Source: Aeromonas dhakensis (lineage in GTDB: Bacteria > Pseudomonadota > Gammaproteobacteria > Enterobacterales > Aeromonadaceae). From it: a stretch of DNA of 64,000 nucleotides. Shown here one piece after another: positions 18,099 through 25,935 of the stretch. The stretch is taken from assembly GCF_000820305.1 (NCBI RefSeq), contig NZ_CDBH01000032.1:43200-107199 (forward strand), in the 5' to 3' direction. The position numbers were made by a program, and so were the translations under genes. Below the pieces are notes generated by a model that did not search any database, was not told the origin of the DNA, and saw only the letters and a list, made by a program, of their open reading frames with translations. Positions within the stretch are counted from its first letter, which is position 1; every line of letters starts with the position of its first letter.

Positions 18099-18641
18099 TT
18101 AGAAACGGACTTCGTCGTACATATCCTGCTCGCCCTGGTCGTCGCCATAGCGGTCGCTGCCGCCATGATAATCGGCGTCGGCATCTTCCCCGTCTTCCTC
18201 TTCTTCGTCGCGCAGCTCATAGTCGTCATCGGCACGGTGGCTGCCGCGTGGCAACGGGTTGTCGAGCAGAAACAGCACGGCGCAGGCTTCCATCAGCTGA
18301 TCTTCGCTCTGGGCCCGCACTGCCTTGACCAGCGGCAGGGCGGCGTTGTTGAAGCCGACGCTCACCTTGAACTCGTCCCAGCTCGGCTGCTCGCCGCTGG
18401 TGAGCCACTTGTTCCACTGCCCCTTGGCCTTTGCCGGGAACTGCACCCGGCCATAGAGAGCCAGCGGCAGGTATTCGGGCATGAACTCCAGCATGCTCAT
18501 GTCGGCCAGCAGCAGGGCCTTCATCTGGTCGGTGAACTGCTCGAGCCCCTTGGGGTCGTCCTGATCCCGGTAGGATTCGATATTCTCGCTGGCATCGCTT
18601 TGCAGGGCCTTGAGCCGTGCCTGGTCCCATTTTTTTTGCAT
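18099..18641 (-). CDS. Unknown protein with very acidic tail, second gene of the J-domain operon (180 aa)
   Basis: 180 residues beginning [16 protein letters not shown]; an earlier in-frame start at 18686 would overlap the J-domain gene and adds unrelated residues. The first 130 residues look globular and helical; the remaining 50 are Asp/Glu-rich (for example [14 protein letters not shown]). Acidic tails also mark the next product, so these two proteins may interact with a common basic surface. I recognise no family. It begins 23 bp after the J-domain gene stop. Confidence 0.65.
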   Translation of the reverse strand: MQKKWDQARLKALQSDASENIESYRDQDDPKGLEQFTDQMKALLLADMSMLEFMPEYLPLALYGRVQFPAKAKGQWNKWLTSGEQPSWDEFKVSVGFNNAALPLVKAVRAQSEDQLMEACAVLFLLDNPLPRGSHRADDDYELRDEEEEDGEDADADYHGGSDRYGDDQGEQDMYDEVRF

Positions 18642-18664
18642 AGTCGCTCTTCTTGCCTGGTGGC

Positions 18665-18949
18665 TCAGGGGTAGAACTGGTCCCACATCTCCTGCATGGC
18701 AGCAGCGGGATCGGTCACGATGACGTTGTTGAAATCTTTGATGAAGGCGGCCCGCTGTTTCGGATCAGACAGCACTTCATAGGCCTGCTTTACCTGGTGC
18801 AGCTTGAGGGCTGCCTGCTCTTTCTCTTCTTCGCTCGCCCCGTGCAGTTTGTCGGGGTGGTACTGGTTCGACAGCCGACGATAGGCTTTTTTGATGTCGT
18901 TTTCACTGGCGTTGGACTTGACGCCCAACACCCGGAAGTAGTTGTTCAT
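18665..18949 (-). CDS. Small J-domain (DnaJ-like) co-chaperone
   Basis: 94 residues consisting almost entirely of a J domain: [20 protein letters not shown], the HPD motif in YHPDKLHG, and the closing helix [14 protein letters not shown]. There is no G/F linker, zinc domain or client-binding C-terminal domain, so it can stimulate an Hsp70 ATPase but must get client specificity elsewhere. The start at 18949 is set by homology; a longer frame to 19111 is not J-like. It heads a compact operon of four genes, the other three of unknown function. Confidence 0.88.
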   Translation of the reverse strand: MNNYFRVLGVKSNASENDIKKAYRRLSNQYHPDKLHGASEEEKEQAALKLHQVKQAYEVLSDPKQRAAFIKDFNNVIVTDPAAAMQEMWDQFYP

Positions 18950-19235
18950 GACGGATCCTGCCTCACTGGCATCGTGGAATTGACCCTGCGCTGGCCTGGC
19001 GGCGGGGATCTTGGCAAACCAGGCTCGGCAAAAACCCGACATTTTAACGCAAACAGGCGGCCATCGCCATGAATAGGAAGAAAAGTAACCAGGGGAGGGC
19101 GGTCGGTGCACCTTGCGATCTGCCTCCCGGTAGGGGGTGGCACCGGGGCTACACTACAGGAGGCGCCGGGCGTTGCCCTGGCGATCTTCAGCAGGCCTCG
19201 GCCGGGCCGAGACCCTTACTAAGGAATGGACAGCC

Positions 19236-19673
19236 ATGCTCAAATTTTATCTTCTGCCAATGGTACTGCTGGGCGGCCTTGCCATCGCCGCCGATGAGAG
19301 CATCGACGAGCCCTTGATGTTCATCAAGGGGGACATCACCAAGGCCCAGTTCATGGAAAGAGCCGAGCAGCGTTTTGCCCGGCAGGACACCGACAAGGAT
19401 GGCACCCTGTCGGTGGCCGAGAGAGAGGCCGCTATGGCCAAGATGCACGAGGCGATGCAGCAGTCCGGCCAGGCCATGCCGGGCAAGATGGGAAACATGG
19501 GCAACATGGGCAACATGAGGCCGATGCAGGACACGACCAAGGCGCAGTTCATGGCGCGCCATGAGGCCCTCTTCACCCGGATGGACAAGAACGGGGACGG
19601 GGTACTCGACGAGGCTGAGCGGGCCAGCGCCAGGGGGCGGCTCGGTCAGGGCGCCATGGCGCCCACGAAATAG
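19236..19673 (+). CDS. Exported EF-hand protein with Met-rich linker
   Basis: 145 residues starting MLKFYLLPMVLLGGLAIA, a signal peptide probably cleaved after AIA; AAGGA precedes the ATG. Two calcium-binding EF loops are readable: DTDKDGTLSVAE and DKNGDGVLDEAE. Between them is a linker with GNMGNMGNM and other Met residues, which could bind soft metals such as copper. It is convergent with the scs operon across a shared terminator. Likely a periplasmic calcium-responsive or metal-binding protein; partner unknown. Confidence 0.8.
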   Translation: MLKFYLLPMVLLGGLAIAADESIDEPLMFIKGDITKAQFMERAEQRFARQDTDKDGTLSVAEREAAMAKMHEAMQQSGQAMPGKMGNMGNMGNMRPMQDTTKAQFMARHEALFTRMDKNGDGVLDEAERASARGRLGQGAMAPTK

Positions 19674-19694
19674 GCTTGTCAGCCTTCAGATGAA

Positions 19695-19724
19695 AAAGAG
19701 CCCGGTCGTGATACCGGGCTCTTT
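19695..19724. terminator. Bidirectional intrinsic terminator
   Basis: The perfect 12-bp stem AAAGAGCCCGGT (19695-19706) pairs with ACCGGGCTCTTT (19713-19724) between the convergent EF-hand gene and scsD. Confidence 0.85.
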
Positions 19725-19748
19725 GCATACATTGCTGGGCTGACGGGA

Positions 19749-20273
19749 TTACCAGCAGGCCCACAGCAGACGGGCCTTGAGCCCGAGCCACGAGCTCCAG
19801 CCGGTGGTGCTGCTCACCAGCGCCCCATCCTTGATGACGAGGAAGGTGGGGGTGACCCCCACCTGCCAGCGGGCGGCCAGATCTCCCCGCTCATCGTTGT
19901 GGGTGGGAAAAGCGAGCCCCTTCTTCGCCATCCCGGCGCGCAACTGCTCATCGCTGCCGGAGCGCAGCGCCACCGTCAGCACGTTTTCACCCTCCTGCCA
20001 CAGGCTCTCCACGGTCGGTGTGGTGAAGCGGCACACCCCGCACCAGCTGGCCCAGTAGTAGACCAGCAGCGGCTTGCCGCGGCTCTGCTCGGCCAGGTTG
20101 GTGGTGGTGCCATCCTGCAGGGTGAAGGGGGCTTCCATGGCCCCCGCCGGCAGGCTGGGGCTGCGCCACAGATCCAGCAGGGTGGAGATGACCAGCGCCA
20201 TCAGCAGCAGCCAGAGCGCCTCTTTGCCCCAACGGCGCCAGCGGGGTGCCTTTACGACTGCATCCTCCGCCAT
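19749..20273 (-). CDS. scsD: ScsD-like membrane-anchored thioredoxin
   Basis: 174 residues with one N-terminal membrane anchor (about 18-36) and a periplasmic thioredoxin fold with the active site WASWCGVC. The C-terminal cis-proline motif GVTPTFLV is present. It starts three bases after the scsC stop, so the two are translationally coupled. In the ScsBCD family the D protein is a TlpA-like thioredoxin of the periplasmic reducing branch that confers copper tolerance. Confidence 0.85.
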   Translation of the reverse strand: MAEDAVVKAPRWRRWGKEALWLLLMALVISTLLDLWRSPSLPAGAMEAPFTLQDGTTTNLAEQSRGKPLLVYYWASWCGVCRFTTPTVESLWQEGENVLTVALRSGSDEQLRAGMAKKGLAFPTHNDERGDLAARWQVGVTPTFLVIKDGALVSSTTGWSSWLGLKARLLWACW

Positions 20274-20276
20274 GGC

Positions 20277-21032
20277 TTAGCTCCGCTTGGCCAGCTCGGC
20301 CTTCACCAGCTGCTCCAGCTCGTCATAGGGGAGGGCGCCCGGCACCAGCTGGTTGCCGATGAGCGTCGCCGGGGTCCCCTGCACGCCAAGGAGCGTGCCG
20401 ATGCGAAGGCTGTTGCGCAGCTCCTCGGTGGCCTTGGCATCGGGCTTGAGGGCCGTGTTGCCGGTGGCCGCCAGTGCCTTGTTGATGTCCGCCTCGGTCA
20501 GCATCCCCTGTTTGCTCATCAGCTTGTCGTGCAGGGCGAGGAAGCGGGCCGGATCCTGTTGCCAGAGGGTCAGGCTGTACTGGGCCGCCTTGGCTGAGCT
20601 CTGCCCCTTGAACGGCAGCAGCTTGACCACCAGCCCCAGATCGTCGGGATAGGCCTCGAGCAGCTTGGTCAGGCGGGGATCGAACTGCTTGCAGTAGGGG
20701 CAGTTGTAGTCGGTGAACAGCACCAGGGTCAGCTTGGGATTCTTGGCCCCCAGGCGCGGGCTGGTGGCGCTGTTGAAGAGCACATCCTGATTGCCCTTGA
20801 TGAAGTTGCCGAGCTGGGCCTCCTGGGCTGCGGCGTTCTGTTTCTCCCAGGATTCGGCCGCCTCGTCGAGGATCTTGGGGTTGGCGACCAGGGTCTCGCG
20901 AATGAGCTCCTTGATGCGCGCCTCCTGCTCCGGGGTGAAGGGCGCCGCCTGCAACAAGGGGGCACTCAGGGTGCCGGCAACCAGGGCGGTGCAGAGGGTC
21001 AGGGTTCGCAGTCTCAGGGTACGCAGGGTCAT
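20277..21032 (-). CDS. scsC: ScsC-like periplasmic DsbA/DsbG-fold thiol protein
   Basis: 251 residues with a signal peptide ending near LLQAA. The N-terminal helical region (residues 32-85) resembles the trimerisation stalk of ScsC proteins, followed by a thioredoxin fold with the active site FTDYNCPYCKQFD and cis-Pro loop GVQGTPATLIG. AAGGAG lies six bases before the ATG at 21032. The open frame continues upstream into the end of scsB, but that is a shadow of scsB coding sequence. By family it is kept reduced by ScsB and acts as a disulfide isomerase or copper-protective reductase. Confidence 0.87.
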   Translation of the reverse strand: MTLRTLRLRTLTLCTALVAGTLSAPLLQAAPFTPEQEARIKELIRETLVANPKILDEAAESWEKQNAAAQEAQLGNFIKGNQDVLFNSATSPRLGAKNPKLTLVLFTDYNCPYCKQFDPRLTKLLEAYPDDLGLVVKLLPFKGQSSAKAAQYSLTLWQQDPARFLALHDKLMSKQGMLTEADINKALAATGNTALKPDAKATEELRNSLRIGTLLGVQGTPATLIGNQLVPGALPYDELEQLVKAELAKRS

Positions 21033-21042
21033 GGGATTCTCC

Positions 21043-23085
21043 TTAAAAATGGGTGACATCGGCCCGGACGAGGCCGGCCTGGTGCAACACGTCGAGCAAG
21101 TCGGCCTTGTCCAGCAGGGGGGAGAGGATCTCTCCCTCTGGCAGGCCGGGCCCGTAGATCTGGTTGAAGGGGACGGCGGCCGCGCCGCGCTGGCGCAGGA
21201 AGGCGGAGATAGCATCGCTCGGCCGGCTCCAGTCGCCGCGCAGGGCCACCACGTCCGGGGCCGACAGGGCGCTCTGCACCTCGTCACGCAGCAGCACGTT
21301 GTACTTGTTGGCCTTGCAGGTGACGCACCAGTCGGCGGTGACGTCGACGAAGACCCGCTTGCGCTGGGCCAGCGCATCGACGATGGCCTGTTCGGTGAGC
21401 GGCTGCCAGACCACCCGATCGACGCTGCCTGACCCCTGCGCCGTGAGGGCGCCACCCAGCAGCAGGGCGCCGCCGATGAGTGCCGAGAGGGAGAGGGCCA
21501 GCGTGAAACCGCGCATGCCATAGCGCCAGAGGATGCCAATCAGCAGCGCCAGCAGCATGGCGGCCATCAGCCAGCCGGTAGCCGTGCTGCCCAGATGGTT
21601 GCCAAGCAGGCTCGCCAGCCAGAGGCTGGAGCCCAGCATCATCAACCCGAGCAGGATGCGCAGTCGCCCCATCCAGCGGCCCGGTTTGGGCAGCCAGAGG
21701 GCGAGGCGCGGCAGGGCCGCCACCAGCAGCCAGGGCAGGCTCATGCCAAGGCCGAGCGCCGTGAAGATGAGCCAGAGCTGGCCGAGCGGCGCCGCCAGCG
21801 CAAAGGCCACCGCGGTGCCGAGGAAGGGGGCTGAACAGGGGGTCGCCAGCAGGGTGGCGAAGCTCCCCTGCAGGAAGTGGCCACCGAGCCCCTTGCCGCC
21901 GCTGGTGGCGAGGCGAGTGTTGAGATTGCTGGGCAACCTTATCTCGAACAAGCCCAGCAGGTTGGCGCAAAACAGCAGGGTCACCGCCACCATGAAGCCG
22001 ATGAAACCGGCGCTCTGGAACTGGATCCCCCAGCCGACGGCACCCTGAGTCGCGCGCAGCAGGCTGCTCATGGCCGCCAGCACCCAGAAGGAGGTGATGA
22101 TGCCGGCACTGGCGGCGAGGAACTGCTTGCGCACGCCTCCTTGTTCGCTCTCCTGCTGTTGCAGCACGGTGCCCAGTTTCAGGGCCAGCACCGGCAGCAC
22201 GCAGGGCATCAGGTTGAGGATGAGGCCGCCGAGCAGCGCCGCCCCCAGCAGCCAGATGAGCGGCTGGCTTGGGGCCGGCAGGGCGAGGGGATCGGCGATG
22301 GTGGCGCGGGTCTGCCAGGCCTCATCGCCGCTGCCGAGCAACAGGCTGAGGGATTGGCCGCGCAAGTCAGGGGCATCCCCCTGCCAGCCGTCGCTGACCG
22401 GGACCCGGGCGATCAGGGTATTGCCGCTCACCTCGAGCGCGGGCTTGCCGAACTCGGCCCCCTCCAGCGCATCGATAAAGAGCGCAGGCTCCTGCCAACC
22501 CTCTGCCCGCTCGGCGCGCAGCTGCAGCTGGTTGTGCTGGTAGCCGAGCTCGACCCGGGTATCGGCGGGCAGCGTTTGCGGCAAGGTACTCATGGCTTGG
22601 GCCCAGACGAAGTCGAAACCGGCCGGCGCCTGCCCATCCGCCGCCAGGGTGAAGGGGTAGTCGGTCAGGATGCAGACGTTGCTGCAGGTGGAGAGGCGTA
22701 AGGTGCCCTTGAGTGGCTGCCCGGCGGGGGAGTCCAGGCTCAGGGGGAAGCGCACCTGTTGCTGATAGCCCTGGGTGCTGAGCCCGGCCACCTCGAAGGG
22801 GCGCGGCGTGGGCCAGTGCCACTGGAAGTTGCCGACCGGCTGCTCCCACAGGATCTGGGGCGCTATGCCCCCTTCACCCGGGCTGCGCCAGTAGGTTTTC
22901 CAGCCGGATTCGAGGGCCACCTCGAGCAGGATGCGGGTCTGGTCAGGGACGCTGCGGTCGGCTTGCAGCCTGACCTTGGCGTGATCGTTCTGGGGGCTGG
23001 TGAGCCAGCCCGTATCGCTGGCCAATCCAGTGGATTGCCACAGCAGGCAGCCCAGCAGCAGGCTCGCCTTGAAGAGAGTTGACAT
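21043..23085 (-). CDS. scsB: ScsB-like thiol-disulfide interchange protein (DsbD superfamily)
   Basis: 680 residues in the order signal peptide, periplasmic immunoglobulin-like region (about 20-265), multi-pass membrane domain with the redox cysteines of the DsbD family (NLMPCVLPVLALK and LATPCSAPFLG), and a C-terminal thioredoxin domain with DWCVTCKANK. Such proteins pass electrons from cytoplasmic thioredoxin to periplasmic partners, here ScsC and ScsD encoded directly downstream (gap to scsC 10 bp). Length matches the ScsB group better than DsbD (about 565). Confidence 0.88.
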   Translation of the reverse strand: MSTLFKASLLLGCLLWQSTGLASDTGWLTSPQNDHAKVRLQADRSVPDQTRILLEVALESGWKTYWRSPGEGGIAPQILWEQPVGNFQWHWPTPRPFEVAGLSTQGYQQQVRFPLSLDSPAGQPLKGTLRLSTCSNVCILTDYPFTLAADGQAPAGFDFVWAQAMSTLPQTLPADTRVELGYQHNQLQLRAERAEGWQEPALFIDALEGAEFGKPALEVSGNTLIARVPVSDGWQGDAPDLRGQSLSLLLGSGDEAWQTRATIADPLALPAPSQPLIWLLGAALLGGLILNLMPCVLPVLALKLGTVLQQQESEQGGVRKQFLAASAGIITSFWVLAAMSSLLRATQGAVGWGIQFQSAGFIGFMVAVTLLFCANLLGLFEIRLPSNLNTRLATSGGKGLGGHFLQGSFATLLATPCSAPFLGTAVAFALAAPLGQLWLIFTALGLGMSLPWLLVAALPRLALWLPKPGRWMGRLRILLGLMMLGSSLWLASLLGNHLGSTATGWLMAAMLLALLIGILWRYGMRGFTLALSLSALIGGALLLGGALTAQGSGSVDRVVWQPLTEQAIVDALAQRKRVFVDVTADWCVTCKANKYNVLLRDEVQSALSAPDVVALRGDWSRPSDAISAFLRQRGAAAVPFNQIYGPGLPEGEILSPLLDKADLLDVLHQAGLVRADVTHF

Positions 23086-23139
23086 AGATGTTGTCTCGCA
23101 AAAAATGAATGACAGCAGGCTGAAAAAGCGCGGCTGAAC

Positions 23140-23520
23140 TCATTCCCGCCAGACACAGAGGGTGAGGTGAAGTCGTCGTTCGGGGGGCGAAACAGCCCGT
23201 GGCGGCGGCAGTGGCGGCGTGTAGCGCCAAAGCGGGGCCAGCAGGGCGATGAGCAGGGCCACCGCAAAGAACAGCTGCTCAAGGCAGAGCAGGGTGGTGG
23301 CGCTCAACCACTTGCCGTTGAGCTGGCAGCTGTTGGGCTGCGGGCTGGCGGGCGTGCCCTTGTCGGCCTGGTCGTCGGCCGCGGCGAACTGGGGCAGGGC
23401 CTGACAGCTGATGGCGTGATCGAGCAGGGCCAGCCGGGCCAGCGGCTGGGCAGCGCAATTGAGCACCAGCAGGCAGACCAGCAGCAGGAGTCGTTTCGCC
23501 ACGCGTTGTTGGTGAATCAT
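23140..23520 (-). CDS. Cysteine-containing small membrane protein upstream of scsB
   Basis: 126 residues from the ATG at 23520 (a GTG at 23547 is the alternative). An N-terminal hydrophobic segment (RLLLLVCLLVLNCAA) and a second one (LCLEQLFFAVALLIALLAP) frame a periplasmic loop with two cysteines (ISCQ and NSCQ); more cysteines lie in and after the membrane segments. I do not recognise a named family, and it is not clearly the ScsA of Salmonella. It ends 54 bp before scsB on the same strand and is the likely first gene of the operon, so a role in copper or thiol handling is a contextual guess. Confidence 0.6.
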   Translation of the reverse strand: MIHQQRVAKRLLLLVCLLVLNCAAQPLARLALLDHAISCQALPQFAAADDQADKGTPASPQPNSCQLNGKWLSATTLLCLEQLFFAVALLIALLAPLWRYTPPLPPPRAVSPPERRLHLTLCVWRE

Positions 23521-23697
23521 GCTCGCCCCGTTCATCAAGATGGCCACATCCTAACGGCCAATGCCGGGTGGGGCAAGCCGCCGTCCGTTTTATGGCTCAG
23601 GGGCGAGTGGCGAAGGGTGGTCGGTTCTGTCTGGCGAACGCTTGTTCGCTAAAAGGGGGACCAGTATACTGCGCCGAGTCAAAATCCGAGGTGTTCG

Positions 23698-24426
23698 ATG
23701 CTCAAAATTGCCCGTGTGCTGCTGCTTGGTCTGCTGCTCATCTTCTGGTTCCTGTTCGGTCTGCTGCTGTGCCTGGTGCGTCCGCGCCATCCCAACAACG
23801 TCTATGTCTTTGCCCGCATGTATCACGCCGTCTGTCCGCTCATCGGCCTCAAGGTCCGGGTGACGGTGGCCGACGAGGTGAAGTCGGTGGGACCGGCCGT
23901 CTACGTCTGCAACCACCAGAGCAACTACGACATCTTCACCGTGACCGGCGCGGTGCAGCCCGGCGTGGTGGCGGTGGGCAAGAAGAGCCTGCTGTGGCTG
24001 CCCTTCTTCGGCCTCATCTTCTGGCTCTCCGGCAACGTGCTGATCGACCGCTCCAACCGCTCACGTGCCATCGGCACCATAGGCCAGGTGGTGGATCGCA
24101 TCAAGGCGCGTGGCACCTCCATCTGGATGTTCCCGGAGGGGACCCGTTCCAAGGGGCGCGGCCTGCTGCCATTCAAGGCGGGTGCCTTCCATACCGCGGT
24201 GCAGGCTGAGGTGCCAGTGGTGCCCATCGTCTGCTCCAGCTACTTCGGCCAGATCGATCTCAATCGCTGGGACAACGGCGAGGTGCTGCTGGAAGTGATG
24301 GCCCCTGTCTGCAGCAAGGAGCACGGCGCCGCCGGCATTCGCGAGCTGTCCGAAATCTGCCGCAGCCGGATGGAGGCCAAGCTGGTCGAACTGGACAGCA
24401 AGCTCGGCCATACCCGCGCCGCCTGA
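23698..24426 (+). CDS. plsC: 1-acyl-sn-glycerol-3-phosphate acyltransferase
   Basis: 242 residues with an N-terminal hydrophobic segment and the four acyltransferase blocks: NHQSNYD (the HX4D catalytic pair), the GVVAVGKKSLLWLPFFG block, FPEGTRSKGRG and VPVVPIV. It makes phosphatidic acid from lysophosphatidic acid at the inner membrane. It is divergent from the scs operon. In E. coli plsC is next to parC; here about 15 kb separates them, filled by the accessory genes described above. A terminator follows directly. Confidence 0.93.
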   Translation: MLKIARVLLLGLLLIFWFLFGLLLCLVRPRHPNNVYVFARMYHAVCPLIGLKVRVTVADEVKSVGPAVYVCNHQSNYDIFTVTGAVQPGVVAVGKKSLLWLPFFGLIFWLSGNVLIDRSNRSRAIGTIGQVVDRIKARGTSIWMFPEGTRSKGRGLLPFKAGAFHTAVQAEVPVVPIVCSSYFGQIDLNRWDNGEVLLEVMAPVCSKEHGAAGIRELSEICRSRMEAKLVELDSKLGHTRAA

Positions 24427-24446
24427 GCCTGTCACTGATTGCATGA

Positions 24447-24469
24447 GGGAGCCGTTGGCTCCCTTTTTT
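24447..24469 (+). terminator. Intrinsic terminator of plsC
   Basis: The stem GGGAGCC (24447-24453) with loop GTT pairs with GGCTCCC (24457-24463) and is followed by six T. It insulates plsC from the psp operon. Confidence 0.9.
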
Positions 24470-24571
24470 ATTGGTGAAAATCACCACTAGATCGGTATTT
24501 TTCGCCACTAAGACGGTGTTAAAAATACCTGACAAAACCTCATCTATATGTAAGTAAAGGAAAAATCATTT

Positions 24572-24587
24572 TGGCACGGCTCTTGTA
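24572..24587 (+). promoter_or_regulatory. Sigma-54 promoter of the psp operon
   Basis: TGGCAC, five bases, then TTGTA (24572-24587) matches the -24/-12 sigma-54 consensus TGGCAC-N5-TTGCW except for T in place of C in the -12 element. Initiation would be near 24599, about 35 bp before pspA. The AT-rich 24470-24565 region would hold the activator and IHF sites. By family knowledge the activator is PspF, but no pspF gene lies in this window. Confidence 0.85.
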
Positions 24588-24632
24588 ATGTTATGGAAAG
24601 AGATTGTCATCCCATCAACAAGGAGCCAGACC

Positions 24633-25295
24633 ATGAGCGTATTTAGCCGCCTGACCGACGTGATCAATGCCAACCTGCACAGCCTGCTCGACAAGAGCGA
24701 AGAGCCGGAGAAGATGCTGCGGCTGATGATTGAGGAGATGGAGCAGGTCCAGGTCGAGATGAGAACCCAGGCCGCCCGCGTCATCGCCGAACAGAAGCAG
24801 CTGGAGCGCCATCAGCAGGCATTGCAACACCAGATCCTGGAGTGGTCGGCCAAGGCCGAGCTCGCCATCCAGAAGGGGCGTGAGGATCTGGCCCGGGCCG
24901 CGCTGACCGAGAAGCTGGCCGAGGTCAAAAAGTGTGAACAGCTGGAGCAGGACAAGGCGCGGGTCGCCGAGGTGCTGGCCCAGCTCACCGCCGACAGCGA
25001 GCGGCTGGCTGCCAAGCTGACCGAGGCGCGTGAGAAGCAGAAGATGTTGACCCTGCGTGAGCAGACCGCCCACAGCCGGCTGCGGGCCCGTGCCCAGGTG
25101 GACAACCAGCGCATGCACGAGCTGATGGCCCGTTTTGACGGCTTTCAGGGGCGGGTCGATCAGCTGGAAGCTCAGCTGGAAGCGGCAACCCTGGGGCAGA
25201 ACCCCTCGCTGGAGGCCCAGTTCCGCGAGCTGGAGCTGAACGACGAGATTGAACGGGAACTGGCCCGCCTCAAGGGTCAGAAGGTGGAGGCATAA
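24633..25295 (+). CDS. pspA: Phage shock protein A
   Basis: 220 residues, start MSVFSRLTDVINANL, with AAGGAGCC upstream; the in-frame ATG at 24588 lies upstream of the predicted transcription start and is rejected. The whole protein is amphipathic helix and coiled coil of the PspA/IM30 (ESCRT-III-like) family. It binds stressed inner membrane and, in species that have it, restrains PspF. It is the first gene of a three-gene operon driven by the sigma-54 promoter; the next gene begins two bases after its stop. Confidence 0.95.
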   Translation: MSVFSRLTDVINANLHSLLDKSEEPEKMLRLMIEEMEQVQVEMRTQAARVIAEQKQLERHQQALQHQILEWSAKAELAIQKGREDLARAALTEKLAEVKKCEQLEQDKARVAEVLAQLTADSERLAAKLTEAREKQKMLTLREQTAHSRLRARAQVDNQRMHELMARFDGFQGRVDQLEAQLEAATLGQNPSLEAQFRELELNDEIERELARLKGQKVEA

Positions 25296-25297
25296 CC

Positions 25298-25504
25298 ATG
25301 ACGCCCTGGCCGAAGGATCTTGCCCATCGCAAGCTGACCGGAGTCTGTGCCGGCATCGCCAACGGGCTGGGGCTCTCCAGGGTGACGGTGCGGGTCGCGG
25401 CCCTGATGGCGTTGATCCTGATGCCGCCCCTGGCCCTGGCCATCTATCTGCTGGCGGTGCTGATCATGCCGCCCCGTCGTGAATTGAAGCGTTGGCTGGA
25501 TTGA
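25298..25504 (+). CDS. pspC: Short PspC-domain membrane protein
   Basis: 68 residues covering only the PspC domain (HRKLTGVCAGIANGLGLS, then VRVAALMALILM and a membrane segment ending AVLIMPP). E. coli PspC is about 119 residues and is preceded by PspB; here PspB is absent and the cytoplasmic C-terminal region is reduced to a short basic tail. It would sense membrane stress with PspA. It is separated by 2 bp from pspA and 42 bp from the next gene. Confidence 0.85.
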   Translation: MTPWPKDLAHRKLTGVCAGIANGLGLSRVTVRVAALMALILMPPLALAIYLLAVLIMPPRRELKRWLD

Positions 25505-25546
25505 CCCCGGGTCATCTGGCCGCATCAACCCTGTGAGGAGCACAAC

Positions 25547-25765
25547 ATGCTGGAATTTATCGTCTTGATGCTGGTCTTGGTCGGCATGGCGCTGGCCGGA
25601 TTCACAGTGCTGGCCATGTTGCTGGTGAGCGGCGTCTTCGTGCTGTTTGGCGCGTTGGCCGGCATGTTTGCCCTCATCATCAAGCTGGCGCCCTGGTTGC
25701 TGGTGCTGCTGGTGGTGTGCTGGTTCATCAGCAGTCGGCGCAAGCAAGCCAATACCTACCGTTGA
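25547..25765 (+). CDS. pspG: PspG-like small inner-membrane protein
   Basis: 72 residues with two hydrophobic stretches and the ending KLAPWLLVLLVVCWFISSRR, close to the tail of the phage-shock protein PspG. In E. coli pspG is a separate sigma-54 gene far from pspABC; here it is the third gene of the same operon. GAGGAG precedes the ATG. The last 17 codons and the terminator are repeated, diverged, 115 bp downstream. Confidence 0.7.
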   Translation: MLEFIVLMLVLVGMALAGFTVLAMLLVSGVFVLFGALAGMFALIIKLAPWLLVLLVVCWFISSRRKQANTYR

Positions 25766-25820
25766 CACTCCCTGTTATCGGATCCTTCCTTGGTCGCTGC
25801 ATGCAGCGGCCTTTTTTGTG
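25714..25820 (+). repeat. Diverged direct repeat, copy 1: pspG tail plus terminator
   Basis: About 107 bp that include the last pspG codons, the stop and the hairpin GGTCGCTGCA/TGCAGCGGCC with a T-run (25792-25818). The same block recurs at 25829-25935 with ten mismatches by direct alignment (about 91 percent identity). Confidence 0.92.
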
Positions 25821-25828
25821 TCTGCTGG

Positions 25829-25935
25829 GGTGCGCTGGTTCATTAGCTGCCGGCGCAAGCAGGTTAATGCCTACCGTTGACACTCCCTGTTATCGGATCC
25901 TTCCCTGGTCGCAGCATGCAGCGGCCTTTTTTGTG
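25829..25935 (+). repeat. Diverged direct repeat, copy 2: orphan pspG tail plus terminator
   Basis: Offset 115 bp from copy 1. It still encodes the same tail in frame ([14 protein letters not shown] then stop) and a second terminator (25907-25932), but has no gene body. The operon therefore ends in two successive terminators. The convergent GIY-YIG gene runs into this copy. Confidence 0.92.

Noticed and set aside
21033..21539. N-terminal extension of scsC giving a 420-residue fusion
   Set aside because: The extension is out of frame with and inside the scsB 3' end, has no family similarity, and a signal peptide with a good ribosome site begins at 21032.
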